Shown here: positions 21,260 through 31,263 of the stretch, piece by piece
How positions within the stretch are numbered: the stretch's first letter is position 1
How the letters are laid out: every line of letters starts with the position of its first letter
Origin: Phlegmacium glaucopus
Lineage: Eukaryota > Basidiomycota > Agaricomycetes > Agaricales > Cortinariaceae
DNA: 41,346 nucleotides
Assembly: GCA_015039465.1 (NCBI GenBank)
Contig: MU130598.1
Location: 22,727 to 64,072, forward strand
Reading direction: 5' to 3'
The notes under the pieces: model-generated
What the model was told of the DNA's origin: nothing
Seen by the model: only the letters and a program-made list of their open reading frames with translations
Database searches by the model: none
Program-made: the position numbers and the translations under genes

Positions 21260-24200
21260 TTAATTCTCCTTGTCAAAAGGATTTGCAGTGTCGTGTGATA
21301 TATTCTCGAGTTCTTCCGGTGACAGATTTGTCAGTTTCGTGACAGGTATCGATCTCAAATCGCGAGGAGAATAAGGAATGAGCCGAAAAGCTGCGAAACG
21401 TAACTTGGAAATTGAACCATCGAGTTCTCCTAGAATATAAGAACCACCTGTCGTTCGTCGCATTACTACCATAGGTCCAAGATAGCGCGGCTTGGTTTTA
21501 TTGCCAAGTCCTTTGTCAAACTGAGAATTCTTCACTAAAACCAATGTACCAGGTGCAAAATTGAATTCTTTTATTTTCTTTCCGTGTGTTTGTTCAAATT
21601 GTCGCACTGACATCCATCGAGCCTTGAGAACCATTTGTTTTACATGTTCTAAATCTTGCGGGCGTTTCTGGAGCATTTTCGCTCTATTCGCGATTAGATC
21701 TTCCGTTGACATAACCGTATGGAATTCTTGTGTTAGGTAAGTCGCTTCCGCTAAATCAAATGGCAATAAGGGTTCTACCCCATGTGCCAAATAGAATGGG
21801 GAATATCCCGTGGATTTCTGAATGGAAACTCGTTCGGCCCAAAAAACTGATGCGGCAACATCTGGCCACTTTGTTTCATCTCCTTCGGCTGCTTTAATTA
21901 GAGATTCCCGAACATCAAAATGTTTTCACTCAATAGGACCTTGAGCGCGGGAGTTATAGGGTGAAATCCGAATGTGATGTATATGGTATTTTTCCGACAG
22001 ATATTTTGCTGCTAGAATATACTGAGGGGCATTATCCGTGACAATTGTTTCAATAGCTCCCCATCGGCAAATAATATCTTTGAAAATAAACCTTGCAATC
22101 GTTGGTGTATCATCGTTTCGTGACATAGTCCATTCCGGATACGAGGTAAGCGAACATCGTGCATGAATAATGTATCTGAACCCTTTTGCTTTAGGCATCA
22201 GCATAGTGTCGATATAGGCCTTCCGAAACAGTGGTGCCGGTGTTGAAACTGATGGTGGAATATTGATGGTTTGTAATTGTCTGATCTGACATTCATGACA
22301 TGTCCGGATATACCATTTGACGTCTTCGTCAAGTCTAGGCCACCAAAATCGGTCCATCAATCGCGTCCTTACTGTGAAGATGCCCTTATGTCCTAATTCG
22401 TCGTGCGCTTGTTGTATAAGCGCTTGTCGCTTGTGTTCTGGTATAACCAATTTGTGACGACCTTGTGCATCCTTTCTCCATAATTGACCGTTGTTCATGA
22501 AGAACCAGGTTGCTTTCTGGATAAAACCTTTTAGTTGCCCTTCATTCATGTCTTCAGGTTTATCCTGGTGTTCGAGAAAGCGTTGTATAACTTGCAATTC
22601 TTCGTCTTTCAACTTTGCTTTATCGGTGCGCGGGATATTCGTGTTGCTTGCTGCTAAGAGTGACTCATATTGTCGTGTGTGTGCTAAATTGCCCTCTATA
22701 GGGGCTACCCCTTTGTGCGGCACAGCTGGTTCAGCGTTTATCTTGATAGGGCTATTTTTAGAATATATGCCCCAGTTTAGGACTTCGATCGCAAACGAAT
22801 AGGCTTCGTCGATCCATTTGTCCACATCTTCTTCTTCTTTCGGATCCTCTGGTGCTTTAGGTCTCCGGGATAGTCCGTCCGGCGATGCGTGATCTTTTCC
22901 GGGTACATGCCTAAGTTTGAAGTCGAATAACAATATGCCTGCTATCCATCTGTTGATAGTCGAGTTTGGCTGAACATCAGGGTTATTAATCATCCCCTTT
23001 ATATATTTCGCGTCCACTTCTACTGTGAGATTTTTGACGCCTATGATGAATACTCGTAGGGCTTTTAGCGCTCGGAAAAGCCCATATAATTCGACTTTCG
23101 CTTGAGAATATCGTTGTTCCCTTTCGTTCCACGTGATTGATCCATATCGGGAAGGGTAACGCCGATTATCATCTCCTATTTGCGAGAGAATATATCCTAC
23201 TGCTATGCAGGACGAGTCGACTGCTAGTATCACCTCGTTTTCTGATTTGTAATTTATTGCTCGTATGGCCTTGCACCTTTGTGCCAGTAACTTTAATTTC
23301 TCCATAGCCAAGACCTGTTCTGGTCCGAAATCGAACTCGACATCTTTTCGTGTCAGATGCACTAGTGGTTTTGCGTGAAGCGCGAAATTTTTTAAGAAAA
23401 TCCTGATGGTTCCTAACGTTCCTAAGAAACCTCTGACTTCCGTAAGGTTTTGACAGAGGGGCCAGTCCATGATTTTCTGGATTCTGCTTTCGTCGGGTAT
23501 TCTCCCCTCATAACTGCATTTATGCCCCACTATAACTGCCGATGGCACACATAAAAATGATTTGTGGCCCGAAAACGTTCCTCCTGCATGCTTTATTCTT
23601 TGAATTATTCGGTTTACGTTTTGCAGGTGTTCCCAGACAAAACGGCGTATGCCGGAGTTCTCTGGAATTGTCTCATAACCCCCGTTTGGTAACTCATACC
23701 GAGTTTCCGGTCCTTTGATGGGGATATCATCAATAAACGGCATAGTAATATGCGGAATTTCTTCTTGTAATAGGAATGTGATGTCTCCGTGAAATATTTG
23801 AACAGAATTTGTATATCCCATAGGTATCGAAGTGAGCCAAAATGCGCCGAGCGGTGTTTGAAACATAGTCAGATCTCGAGATTGTACAGCAAGCTCTCTT
23901 TGATCATATCCTACAAACAAGTCGCACATGCCGTAGCAGCCACGTCCGCCGAACAATTCGGCATATTGCTCCATTATGGGCGGTACTGCACTGTCTTTAA
24001 TAGTAACCGCGTTTAACGGCTGTAAATCGTGTACTATTCGTAAGGCCTTTCCGTCCTTCTTTAATACACAGAACCATCGGGACCTGTAAGACAAATTCGA
24101 AGGCTCATATACGCCTGACGAGATCTTGTTCTTGATTATTTCCACTACTCTGTCGAAAATTCCTGGTGGAATAGGGATATTTCGTAGGACCCATGGTACA

Positions 24201-24667
24201 TGCTCGATCGTCGGAATCACTACTGGCTCGAAATATTCGTTAGACAATTTCCCTTTTTCTTCTTCTGTCCATGCGAACGCTTTCTCATGCGATTTGATCA
24301 GATAGTGTATTAACTTTTCTTCTTCCGGCCATAAAAACCCATCCACATTAACCGGCATCGCTTGCTTTCTTTCATGCGTATATCTATCACCGGGTGTGAA
24401 ATCAGGGGGTGACGTCGGCAAGATAGGTAACCCGTGCAAAGGGTCTGATGGGATTTTTCGTACAATTCGAAAATGTTCTGGTAAGGTTGTCGCCACGGGC
24501 TTGATTCGGTTCGCTACTTTTTTGTACAGTTTCTTTGTAGACAATAGTGTTTTTACATTCGATATTGGGACATTTGTAGGCTTTCGTATAGTTATCTTGC
24601 GGCCTTTTATGTTACAATTATCCTGATCGTCTCTTTGAGCTGTGGTCAAATCATCGACTTCATTCAA
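21260..24667 (-). pseudogene. Ty3/gypsy Pol: reverse transcriptase, RNase H, integrase, with one stop
   Basis: The frame is open from about 24667 to a TGA at 21926-21928, then continues in the same frame to 21260. Domains in order: a leader; RT (SRWFCVLKKDGKALRIVHDL, MCDLFVGYDQ, active site PFIDDIPIKG); RNase H-like region (VILAVDSSCIAVGYILSQ, VEVDAKYIKGMI, HVPGKDHASPDGLSRRP); integrase zinc finger (HKRQALIQQAHDELGHKG then CHECQ, an HHCC pattern); and integrase core with YIDTMLMP, VTDNAPQY and AQGPIE supplying D, D and E. The stop directly follows that Glu and probably replaces an Arg codon (CGA to TGA). The C-terminal part contains a chromatin-binding-like basic stretch. The RT box reads FIDD rather than the commoner YLDD. 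No ATG opens the frame near the gag end, so expression by frameshift is inferred. Confidence 0.88.
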
Positions 24668-26271
24668 AAATCCTTTTGATCTTGGCTTGGGATTCTGTTT
24701 CGGGATCGTGTAGGAATAGTAATGACCGCATGCGTATTCGGATCAACTAGCGTGATATGTGCATCTCCATTTTGGAAATGTTGTGTAGTTGCTCGTGTGA
24801 GTGTAAAAAATGGTCGTCCAATTAGCATTTCGTATGCTGCGTCTCTAACCACCTGTGCTTGAACATAGAAGTTATATCCTCCGATAATGATTCTGAGGTC
24901 ATGTAGTAGCCCCATTGTACGATTTTTCGATGTGTTGGCAGACTCCATTACAATGGCATGGTCTGCTCTCAAGGGAATTCCTAATTTCGCCCAACAGTCT
25001 TGCCTTAGATTTATTATTTGGGATCCGTCGTCCACAACTGCTTCAATGTTTAATATTCCTTCGATGGACACGTCGATAGCCCTCAGCTCTTCTATCTGAT
25101 TTGCGACCACTAGATCATCACTTCTTTCCGGTAATGATGCCATCAGAGTTTCCACTTCGGGTATTTCTTGGAAGGTACTTGTCGCGGCATTTCCAGGTAC
25201 AGCCGTCCGCTTAGTCGTAATAAGATCTTTGACCTGCCGGCGAACATCCGGCGAGACTGCCAATAATTCTCGTGTCGTGATCGAAAATGGAGAATCTAAG
25301 CTTCTTGTCATTATTTCGACTGCTATTTTTGGATCTTCGATTGGCGTAGAGTATTTGAATTGTGGCATATGCGTCTGTGTGCTAGGCTGTGCTTGATTAC
25401 TCGTCGACTCATCCTTCTTTAGAGCTTGCTTAGTCGCACTACGAGTATTCGGTCCACTAGTATTGGTGTCCTTGACCCCTAGCCTCTTCTTTGTATCACT
25501 GATTTTCTTTTGAGTGGTATTCACCAGGCTTTCCAACAATTCTAACTCCTCTTCTTCTCTGGGGGTAATTCCTATGATCTCTTCTTCTTCTTCAAGTACT
25601 TCCATAATACTTGATACTTCTGCGGTATTAATCCATGCAGCTTGAGTTTGTGTCTGTGGAACCGAATTTATTTCTGTGACCCCAATAAAGTTTGATGAAA
25701 ACGTCGGAGTATGCGTCTTGTGCCAATTTGTAATTCTTTCCGCTATATTCTTTCCCGGAGCTGTTCGGTACGATACCCGAGTGTCATTTGGCAAGACAAT
25801 CATTCCTTCGGAATTTCGTTTACATAATCCCTTTTGGATATATTCGTCCACCATGGGACACTCGCGTTGGAAATGTCCTTTACACGAACAGAATGCACAA
25901 CAATCATCTCGCCTGTGGGAATGATTCAGGTGCTGTCTGTCTGCTGACGCTGACATCGTTTGGGGGATATTCATATGTTTTGCTATTTGAGCCGCTAGCG
26001 TAGTCATGAATGCACTGGATTCTGTTAATCGGTCCAGAGAAAATGATGTCGCATCGAAAACTTCTTTCTTCACAGATACTTTTTCATTTTCTGTTTCCGG
26101 TAAAGCGTGCGTTGGCTGGGGATGACCGGAATGCGATGCTAAAACAAATAGAGCTGCTTTTGCAATTTCTTCAAGTGCCCAAGGGTCGTCTGGGTGGTGA
26201 CCGGGTGACTCCATTCGTAACTGCGCTCGGACTTGACTTCTGAACATGTAATCGAATCCTTGGACGAACAT
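24664..26271 (-). CDS. Gag C-terminal part and aspartic protease (continuation of gag)
   Basis: This frame continues the gag begun at 28528, separated from it by the 1.55-kb interruption. It opens at the repeated MFVQGFDYMF word. A CCHC knuckle, CAFCSCKGHFQREC, marks the nucleocapsid. An acidic linker (EVLEEEEEIIGITPREEEEL) follows. The retropepsin-like domain has VVDDGSQIINLR as the likely active-site region and AAYEMLIGRPFF near its end, matching the usual xxILGRPFL motif. It ends with TGA at 24664-24666, one base out of phase with pol, at a run of five T. Confidence 0.8.
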   Translation of the reverse strand: MFVQGFDYMFRSQVRAQLRMESPGHHPDDPWALEEIAKAALFVLASHSGHPQPTHALPETENEKVSVKKEVFDATSFSLDRLTESSAFMTTLAAQIAKHMNIPQTMSASADRQHLNHSHRRDDCCAFCSCKGHFQRECPMVDEYIQKGLCKRNSEGMIVLPNDTRVSYRTAPGKNIAERITNWHKTHTPTFSSNFIGVTEINSVPQTQTQAAWINTAEVSSIMEVLEEEEEIIGITPREEEELELLESLVNTTQKKISDTKKRLGVKDTNTSGPNTRSATKQALKKDESTSNQAQPSTQTHMPQFKYSTPIEDPKIAVEIMTRSLDSPFSITTRELLAVSPDVRRQVKDLITTKRTAVPGNAATSTFQEIPEVETLMASLPERSDDLVVANQIEELRAIDVSIEGILNIEAVVDDGSQIINLRQDCWAKLGIPLRADHAIVMESANTSKNRTMGLLHDLRIIIGGYNFYVQAQVVRDAAYEMLIGRPFFTLTRATTQHFQNGDAHITLVDPNTHAVITIPTRSRNRIPSQDQKDF

Positions 26272-27796
26272 ATTGCTTATTTCTCGGTCCGTAAGGCGTG
26301 ATTTCGATTTAAGAAAAACAGCTATTTTTAATCAAAGGATTCTCTGAAGTATTCTCCAAATTGAGCTTGACTCTTCATCGGCACTGTGGCTTGCTTTTCT
26401 GCCAATAATTCCAGATCTATTACGGAGTATTTCCGGTCTCCTGTCGCTCCCGGATACAATTTAGTCAACTAGTCTTTGAAATCATTCCAACTAGTGCTGG
26501 ACTAACATTCAAGCTTCATACTCCATAATTTTCGTAGACATATGATGCTGCATAGCACAAGTCCATTCAATCAAATTTCTTAGACTATTATATAGTGCTT
26601 TTTGATAGAACAAAGGCAAGTCCCTATAGGATTTAATATCCTTTGTCTATATGATAACCAATTTTGGTAATACAAAGACAAGCCCCTTTAGGGATTAATA
26701 TTCTTTGACTATCCACAACAAATGATTTAAAGTCCCTGAGGCAGACTGTGAGACAGCTTTATAGTACAAGGTTTTATCCTCAGACTCTGACAAAGGATTT
26801 AATATCCTTGCTCCCAAGATAAGTCCTAAAAGGATTGAATATTCTTGGTTTAAACAGAACAAAGCTAAGTCCCTTTAGGATTTAATACCCTTTGAACTGA
26901 GTGAAGCAAAAAAGCAAGTCCACTTGTAAGTTCTTTCTAACCTGTGCCAATTCACAGGGGTGAAATGTGGAAAAGAAAGAATGAGTGCAAATTCACTAAT
27001 GTTACTGGTGCTTTCTAGCTACTTTTATACATAAATGAGAAACAAAATTAGGTAAGAGTCTGTGATGTCATGTCTATGTTTTATGATTACTGATGCTATT
27101 TTATGATGTCATGTCTTGTTTTATGATATCAAAAAAAAAAAAAAAAAAAAAAAAAATGATTACTGATGCTATTCTATGATGACATGATCATTGTTTTATG
27201 ATGTCATGTCTTGTTTCTAGATGACAAATCATTGTTTTATGATGTCATGTCTTGTTTCTAGATGACTGATCATTGTTTTATGATGTCATGTCTTGTTTCT
27301 ATGATGTCATGTCTTGTTTCTAGATGACTGATCATTGTTTTATGATGTCATATGTTTCATAATGTCACAAAATGTGACAAAATGTTACAAAAATGTTACA
27401 AATGTCACAAAATGTCACATGATGTCACATGATATCACATGCTTCATTATTAGGACCTTTTATTGATATTTGACTTACTGATGTTATCCTTAGGACTTGT
27501 ATAACAATCCTTCATAATTGTAGACTTTGATAGTTACTTTAGATTGCAAGTAGTTCATTTGACCATTATGGATTTTGTATGGTTAGAGTCTGAACTTTTT
27601 GTAGTGTTGATTTAACAGTATGATAAATAGATCAATTCAGATCATAGTTATCTGCTGCATTAACATTCAAGACTATGCAATTTCCAGTTTAATCAACAAG
27701 TGTAGTCAACACTTTTGACCCTTACAATATCAATTTGTAGATTAATTCATGGTTGGGTTATTGATCTTGTTGATTCAATTGAAGAATAATATTCTG
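26247..27796. repeat. Insertion within gag carrying a partial gag duplicate and AT-rich repeats
   Basis: Bases 26247-26500 repeat 27797-28045 almost exactly. From about 26500 to 26600 the copy decays, with CG changed to CA or TG (for example GCGTAGCGC to GCATAGCAC). The rest is AT-rich and nearly free of CG. It holds at least five copies of a near-palindromic AAAGGATTTAATATCCTTTG-like word (26600-26930), four copies of a TGATGTCATGTCTTGTTTCTAGATGA-related unit (27070-27350), short ATGTCACA repeats (27355-27440) and an A26 run at 27131. No gene is seen. It splits the gag frame. Confidence 0.7.
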
Positions 27797-28528
27797 AAAC
27801 ATGTAATCGAATCCTTGGACGAACATATTGCTTATTTCTCGGTCCGTAAGGCGTGATTTCGATTTAAGAAAAACAGCTATTTTCATAAAGGCTCTGAAGT
27901 ATTCTCCAAATTGAGCTTGACTCTTCATCGGCACTGTGGCTTGCTTTTCTGCCAATAATTCCAGATCTATTACGGAGTATTTCCGGTCTCCTGTCGCTCC
28001 CGGATACAATTTAGTCAACTCGTCTTTGAAATCATTCCAACTAGGCGGGGTAACCTTAACCGCTGGCATCATACTCCATAATTCGTAGTCATCTGATGGT
28101 GCGTAGCGCAGGGTCCATTCAATCAAATCCTTATCGCTTAATCCGCTTGTTTTTCCTAGTTGGCTTATTTCGTCCAGGAACCGAATTAAAGACGTAGCTT
28201 TCCCATCGAACTTAGGAGCCGAATGATGGCTTGGCGCAGGCATAGGGATGGTCAGCGTATTCGTCGCTGGAGCGTTATTGCTTGCTGTGGGCATACTGTA
28301 TGCAGTAGTATTAATTTGGGGCCAAACAGCTGGCTGGAATCTCGGAGGAGAAGGTGATCTGGATGTAGGAGGAGAGGGCGAATCTGGTGGTATTGTAGGT
28401 GTTGACAGCCTTGACCAGGGCTGTTCTGATGTCTGATGCGTGTACGTTGCTATTTGATCCTGGTCCTCGGTTGCCAGATTATATGATCCAATCGTTATTT
28501 GATTGTCAATTCGGTTTTGTCTGAGCAA
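27758..28528 (-). pseudogene. Gag N-terminal and capsid part, truncated by the insertion
   Basis: 256 codons starting MLRQNRIDNQITIGS. It has a proline/serine-rich N-terminus (TPTIPPDSPSPPTSRSPSPP) and a retrotransposon gag capsid-like core (APKFDGKATSLIRFLDEIS, WNDFKDELTKLYPGATGD, GEYFRAFMKIAVFLKSK). After NMFVQGFDYMF the true continuation lies at 26246 and leftwards. Here the frame ends in foreign residues (QNIILQLNQQDQ). As written, capsid and nucleocapsid are separated, so this copy cannot make an intact Gag. Confidence 0.8.
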
Positions 28529-28554
28529 TTGTTAAGCAGTCTCTGTAAAACCCC

Positions 28555-28571
28555 CCTCGCGGTGGGCTCCA
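28555..28571 (-). other. Putative primer-binding site
   Basis: Two bases inside the 5' LTR the minus strand reads TGGAGCCCACCGCGAGG. It begins with the TGG expected opposite a tRNA 3' CCA end. I cannot name the tRNA from sequence alone. Confidence 0.5.
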
Positions 28572-28573
28572 GT

Positions 28574-29095
28574 TGTAAGGAAGTTAAATTGTGTGTCCTG
28601 TGAGAGAGGAGGGATACGCGGGAGAATCGACTCCGTCGATCCTCAGGGTCTTGTACTGCTTAAATTGCAATGACGTTCCGTAGTTAGGTAGTATAAACTT
28701 TTGTGAGTCCCGGACAGTATAGATCTGTAGATTTGTAAGTTGAGATATATTGGACTAGTGATCCTAGATTTCTTCCCTGACTATTTATACTAAATCTCCG
28801 TAGTTATTTATTTATTACACTATGAATTTGTTCATTTTTCGGATAAGATCCGTAGATCTCATTTTAGTAAGTACAAATACTTTGTAGATTCCGTTGTCTC
28901 GGGTAATTTGAATTTAAGCATTTCCGGAGCTATTTACAAAAGGGTTTGGGAAGAATGAAACTTATCTTATTTTGGGTCTTCAAGAATGCAAGTGCATTCG
29001 GTTGTAGGTCCCGGATTATTGAGTTTACTGGCGTAATTATATTTTTGAATTGTTTTGTTTTCTCTTACTTGAGGCAGGGATACTCCCTCCTCACA
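28574..29095 (-). repeat. 5' LTR of the Ty3/gypsy element
   Basis: 522 bp. On the minus strand it lies upstream of gag and should contain the element promoter. It is collinear with 19944-20465, with no length difference. Confidence 0.95.
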
Positions 29096-29155
29096 ATATA
29101 ACCACCCTCGATGTCATCAATGCTATACACCGCTCTCCAAAGGGATGAAGCACAA
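29096..29155 (+). pseudogene. PARG fragment downstream of the retrotransposon
   Basis: Removing the element and one 4-bp ATAT duplication joins the 5' fragment in frame to TTLDVINAIHRSPKG and then a stop. It ends within about 60 bp, where sequence similar to the 3' flank of oxidoreductase copy 3 (about 32240-32390) begins. The rest of PARG was therefore already lost at a duplication junction. Confidence 0.6.
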
Positions 29156-29301
29156 CAGTTGTACAAATTACACACCAACTCGGACGACACATTTTGCTTC
29201 GGACGATGTGGTCTGGAAATTGGTTCAAATTACTGTCGTTTGCATAACTCTACAAGTATGGGACGCCAGTACTCCCTCCAGTGGTCAAGTCCAGTCGAAA
29301 T

Positions 29302-31263
29302 TCAATCATGACGTCTGCACACTAATTCTCCATCCCACTCATCTGATCCCACGCCAGAAGCAACAACAAACAATGAAGTAGGATCGTATTTATCTTTGAT
29401 GGTTTCCAATTTGTCGTAATGGTCGCCGAAAAAAGATTTCTTAAAATCAAGTTCATGAAGGGAACCCTAACACGAAAAAAAAAACAGTGAAAGTTAGATC
29501 GACTTCAACTCGTTCAAATCACTCATTCCTACCTCGTTAAGATACGACCCCGAATCTGTGGTTAACTGATCGAGAATGAAAGTAGATTGCTTGAGTTGAT
29601 CTATTTGTTGGAATATAAAGTCTGCGGTTGAACCTTCAGGCCAGGACGCTGTGATATAAACTTCCGATAGCGCTTTACGCCATGAAGGATTTAGGCCAGT
29701 GGAATCGGGGTCTACGCGAGACACAGCACCGCCTGCGACAGAGCTAAGTACATATAAAAATCAGACTAATTGAATTGAAAGCCACCGTTATATAGAACCA
29801 ACTTACTTTAGAGAAACACCACCATCGAGTGATAACATGATTTGGGCCGCTTTTGCAGGGTCAGTCTCTGCCAAGATACGAGGAAGCAGCCTTGATGCAA
29901 TTTCAACTTGAGATCCCACCTGTCCATCCATGTTTGCGAAAAGAACCCGATACAACTCGTAAAACGAGTTGAAAGGTATTGTCGTAGCTTGTAACAAACC
30001 ACCTGTAGCATCTGCGACGTATTGGGCGAATGGAAGGAAAGTCATATTGGTATCTGCCCAAGAGATATTCGGAGCTGCCAGGATAGCTGAGAAAGATGTA
30101 TTGGATAAAGTGATGTATCCACCCCAACCCGCATCAGAGATGGTTGGGTGTAATTTGATAAACTCGGTCGTTACATTTTGAGCGATGGCAGGTGAGGTAA
30201 AAGTGGAGGCTATGAAAGCTAAGGTTAAGGGGAAAATTGGATGGGTTTGATATGTAGTTGAAATTACAACGCCATAGGTACCTCCACCACCACCGCGTAA
30301 TGCCCAAAACAAATCTGGGTGTTGGAAAGAATTAGTGGTGATGAGAGATCCATCGGCGAGAACAATGGTAAATTGAAGAACATTATCGACACCTGGGCCG
30401 GGAAAACAAGAAATTCAACAGGGAAAAAAAATAGAAAAAAAAGAGGCCGAACCAAGACAAAACTAAGGGAAAAAGCAACAGGGCCCCCAACCAACAACCA
30501 ACCCCCAACAACCCCAAACCAAACAACCGCAGAAAAAACCCCAAAAAAGAAACCGCCCTGGTTCCGAACAAAAGCAAAAGCCTCAAGCCAATGAAAAACA
30601 ACCCCAAAAAGGAAAACCGAAGATAAATTTGATCAGTCACTGGAAATGAGGAGAGAAAAAGAAGTAATCACAATTAAACGTGTTTTCGGTTGCTACTGGA
30701 GCGCCATCGGGAACAAAAGTTGAATTATACAATGTATCCTTCATATTATGTGTCCATATCAAAAAACCACCACGCGCAGTACTCCGACCGAGATAGTCAT
30801 GTCCCGTATTCTTCACCACCAGTTTAAGATTATGTTTTTTTGCGAAATTGACTGCAGCTTGAACATCACCCCCAGAACGAGCATCAACACCAACGGGTGG
30901 CACGCTTCCCTGACCACATGGAATTCCCAAGGTAGTATTCAAGTAACATGCTGATATTGTATCATTTGGGAATATGAATGTCTCGAAGTTGGTGTTCTGC
31001 ATCGATCCTGGTTGGTCTGAACGCCAGTTCCCGTTCGTATAGTTGGCAATTACGTTTGAACAGTTACCAGAAGGTGCTGAGGGCGGATAGCATGGAGATG
31101 CAGGGGGAAGGGGGTGTAGAAGTGGTTGTGATAATTGAGTAGTCAATGTGGCGAATTCGTTTTCGTTTGGCCAGCATGGTTGGCCATATAGGCAGCGGCA
31201 AGTAGATGTGGCTTTGCTAGCTACCAAGATGGGCAGGAATAAGGAAAGTTTTTGAAGTTTCAT
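29302..31263 (-). pseudogene. FAD-linked oxidoreductase, copy 2, exon 2 corrupted
   Basis: Very close paralogue of copy 1 (13380-15325). Exons by homology: 31263-30672, about 30616-30452 (corrupted), 30392-29807, 29743-29533, 29466-29302. The N-terminus is MKLQKLSLFLPILVASKATS, then the same FAD region and BBE tail. Between 30401 and 30625 the sequence has lost nearly all T and no longer encodes the GGWVMGGGHS flavin-contact segment. The length is preserved exactly relative to copy 1 (232 bases between shared anchors). The base pattern points to a consensus artefact rather than mutation, so the real gene may be intact. Exon 1 ends in T instead of G before the GT donor. Confidence 0.8.
30401..30625. 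other. Corrupted consensus: each base is the alphabetical minimum of two neighbours
   Basis: I aligned this block without gaps to copy 1 (14469-14693) and predicted each base as the alphabetically lower of the paralogue's base and the one before it. By hand, about 209 of 220 positions agree. Stretches such as 30551-30614 agree without exception. Direct identity with the paralogue is far lower. This is what a one-base-offset superposition gives once ambiguity codes are reduced to their first letter. Confidence 0.9.

Larger units (their letters stand above)
19944..29095 (-). mobile_element. Young Ty3/gypsy LTR retrotransposon, 9152 bp
   Basis: Both ends are 522-bp LTRs with TG...CA termini, flanked by ATAT (19940-19943 and 29096-29099). 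Order on the minus strand: 5' LTR, putative primer-binding site, gag (disrupted), zinc knuckle and protease, reverse transcriptase, RNase H, integrase, then an opposite-strand gene and the 3' LTR. RT before integrase identifies Ty3/gypsy. The LTRs differ at one base, so insertion was recent. The gag insertion (26247-27796) and a TGA in integrase (21926-21928) suggest this copy is not autonomous. A short purine-rich stretch (CCCCGGAAGA on the minus strand, 20466-20475) abuts the 3' LTR as a possible polypurine tract. Confidence 0.93.

Noticed and set aside
27131..27156. Poly-A run as the tail of a LINE or SINE
   Set aside because: It lies inside a tandem repeat with matching sequence on both sides, and no element body or target duplication is seen.
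30401..30625. Repeat-induced point mutation (RIP) as the cause of the altered block in copy 2
   Set aside because: RIP makes C to T and G to A changes. Here T is removed, all changes depend on the left neighbour, and the edges are sharp.
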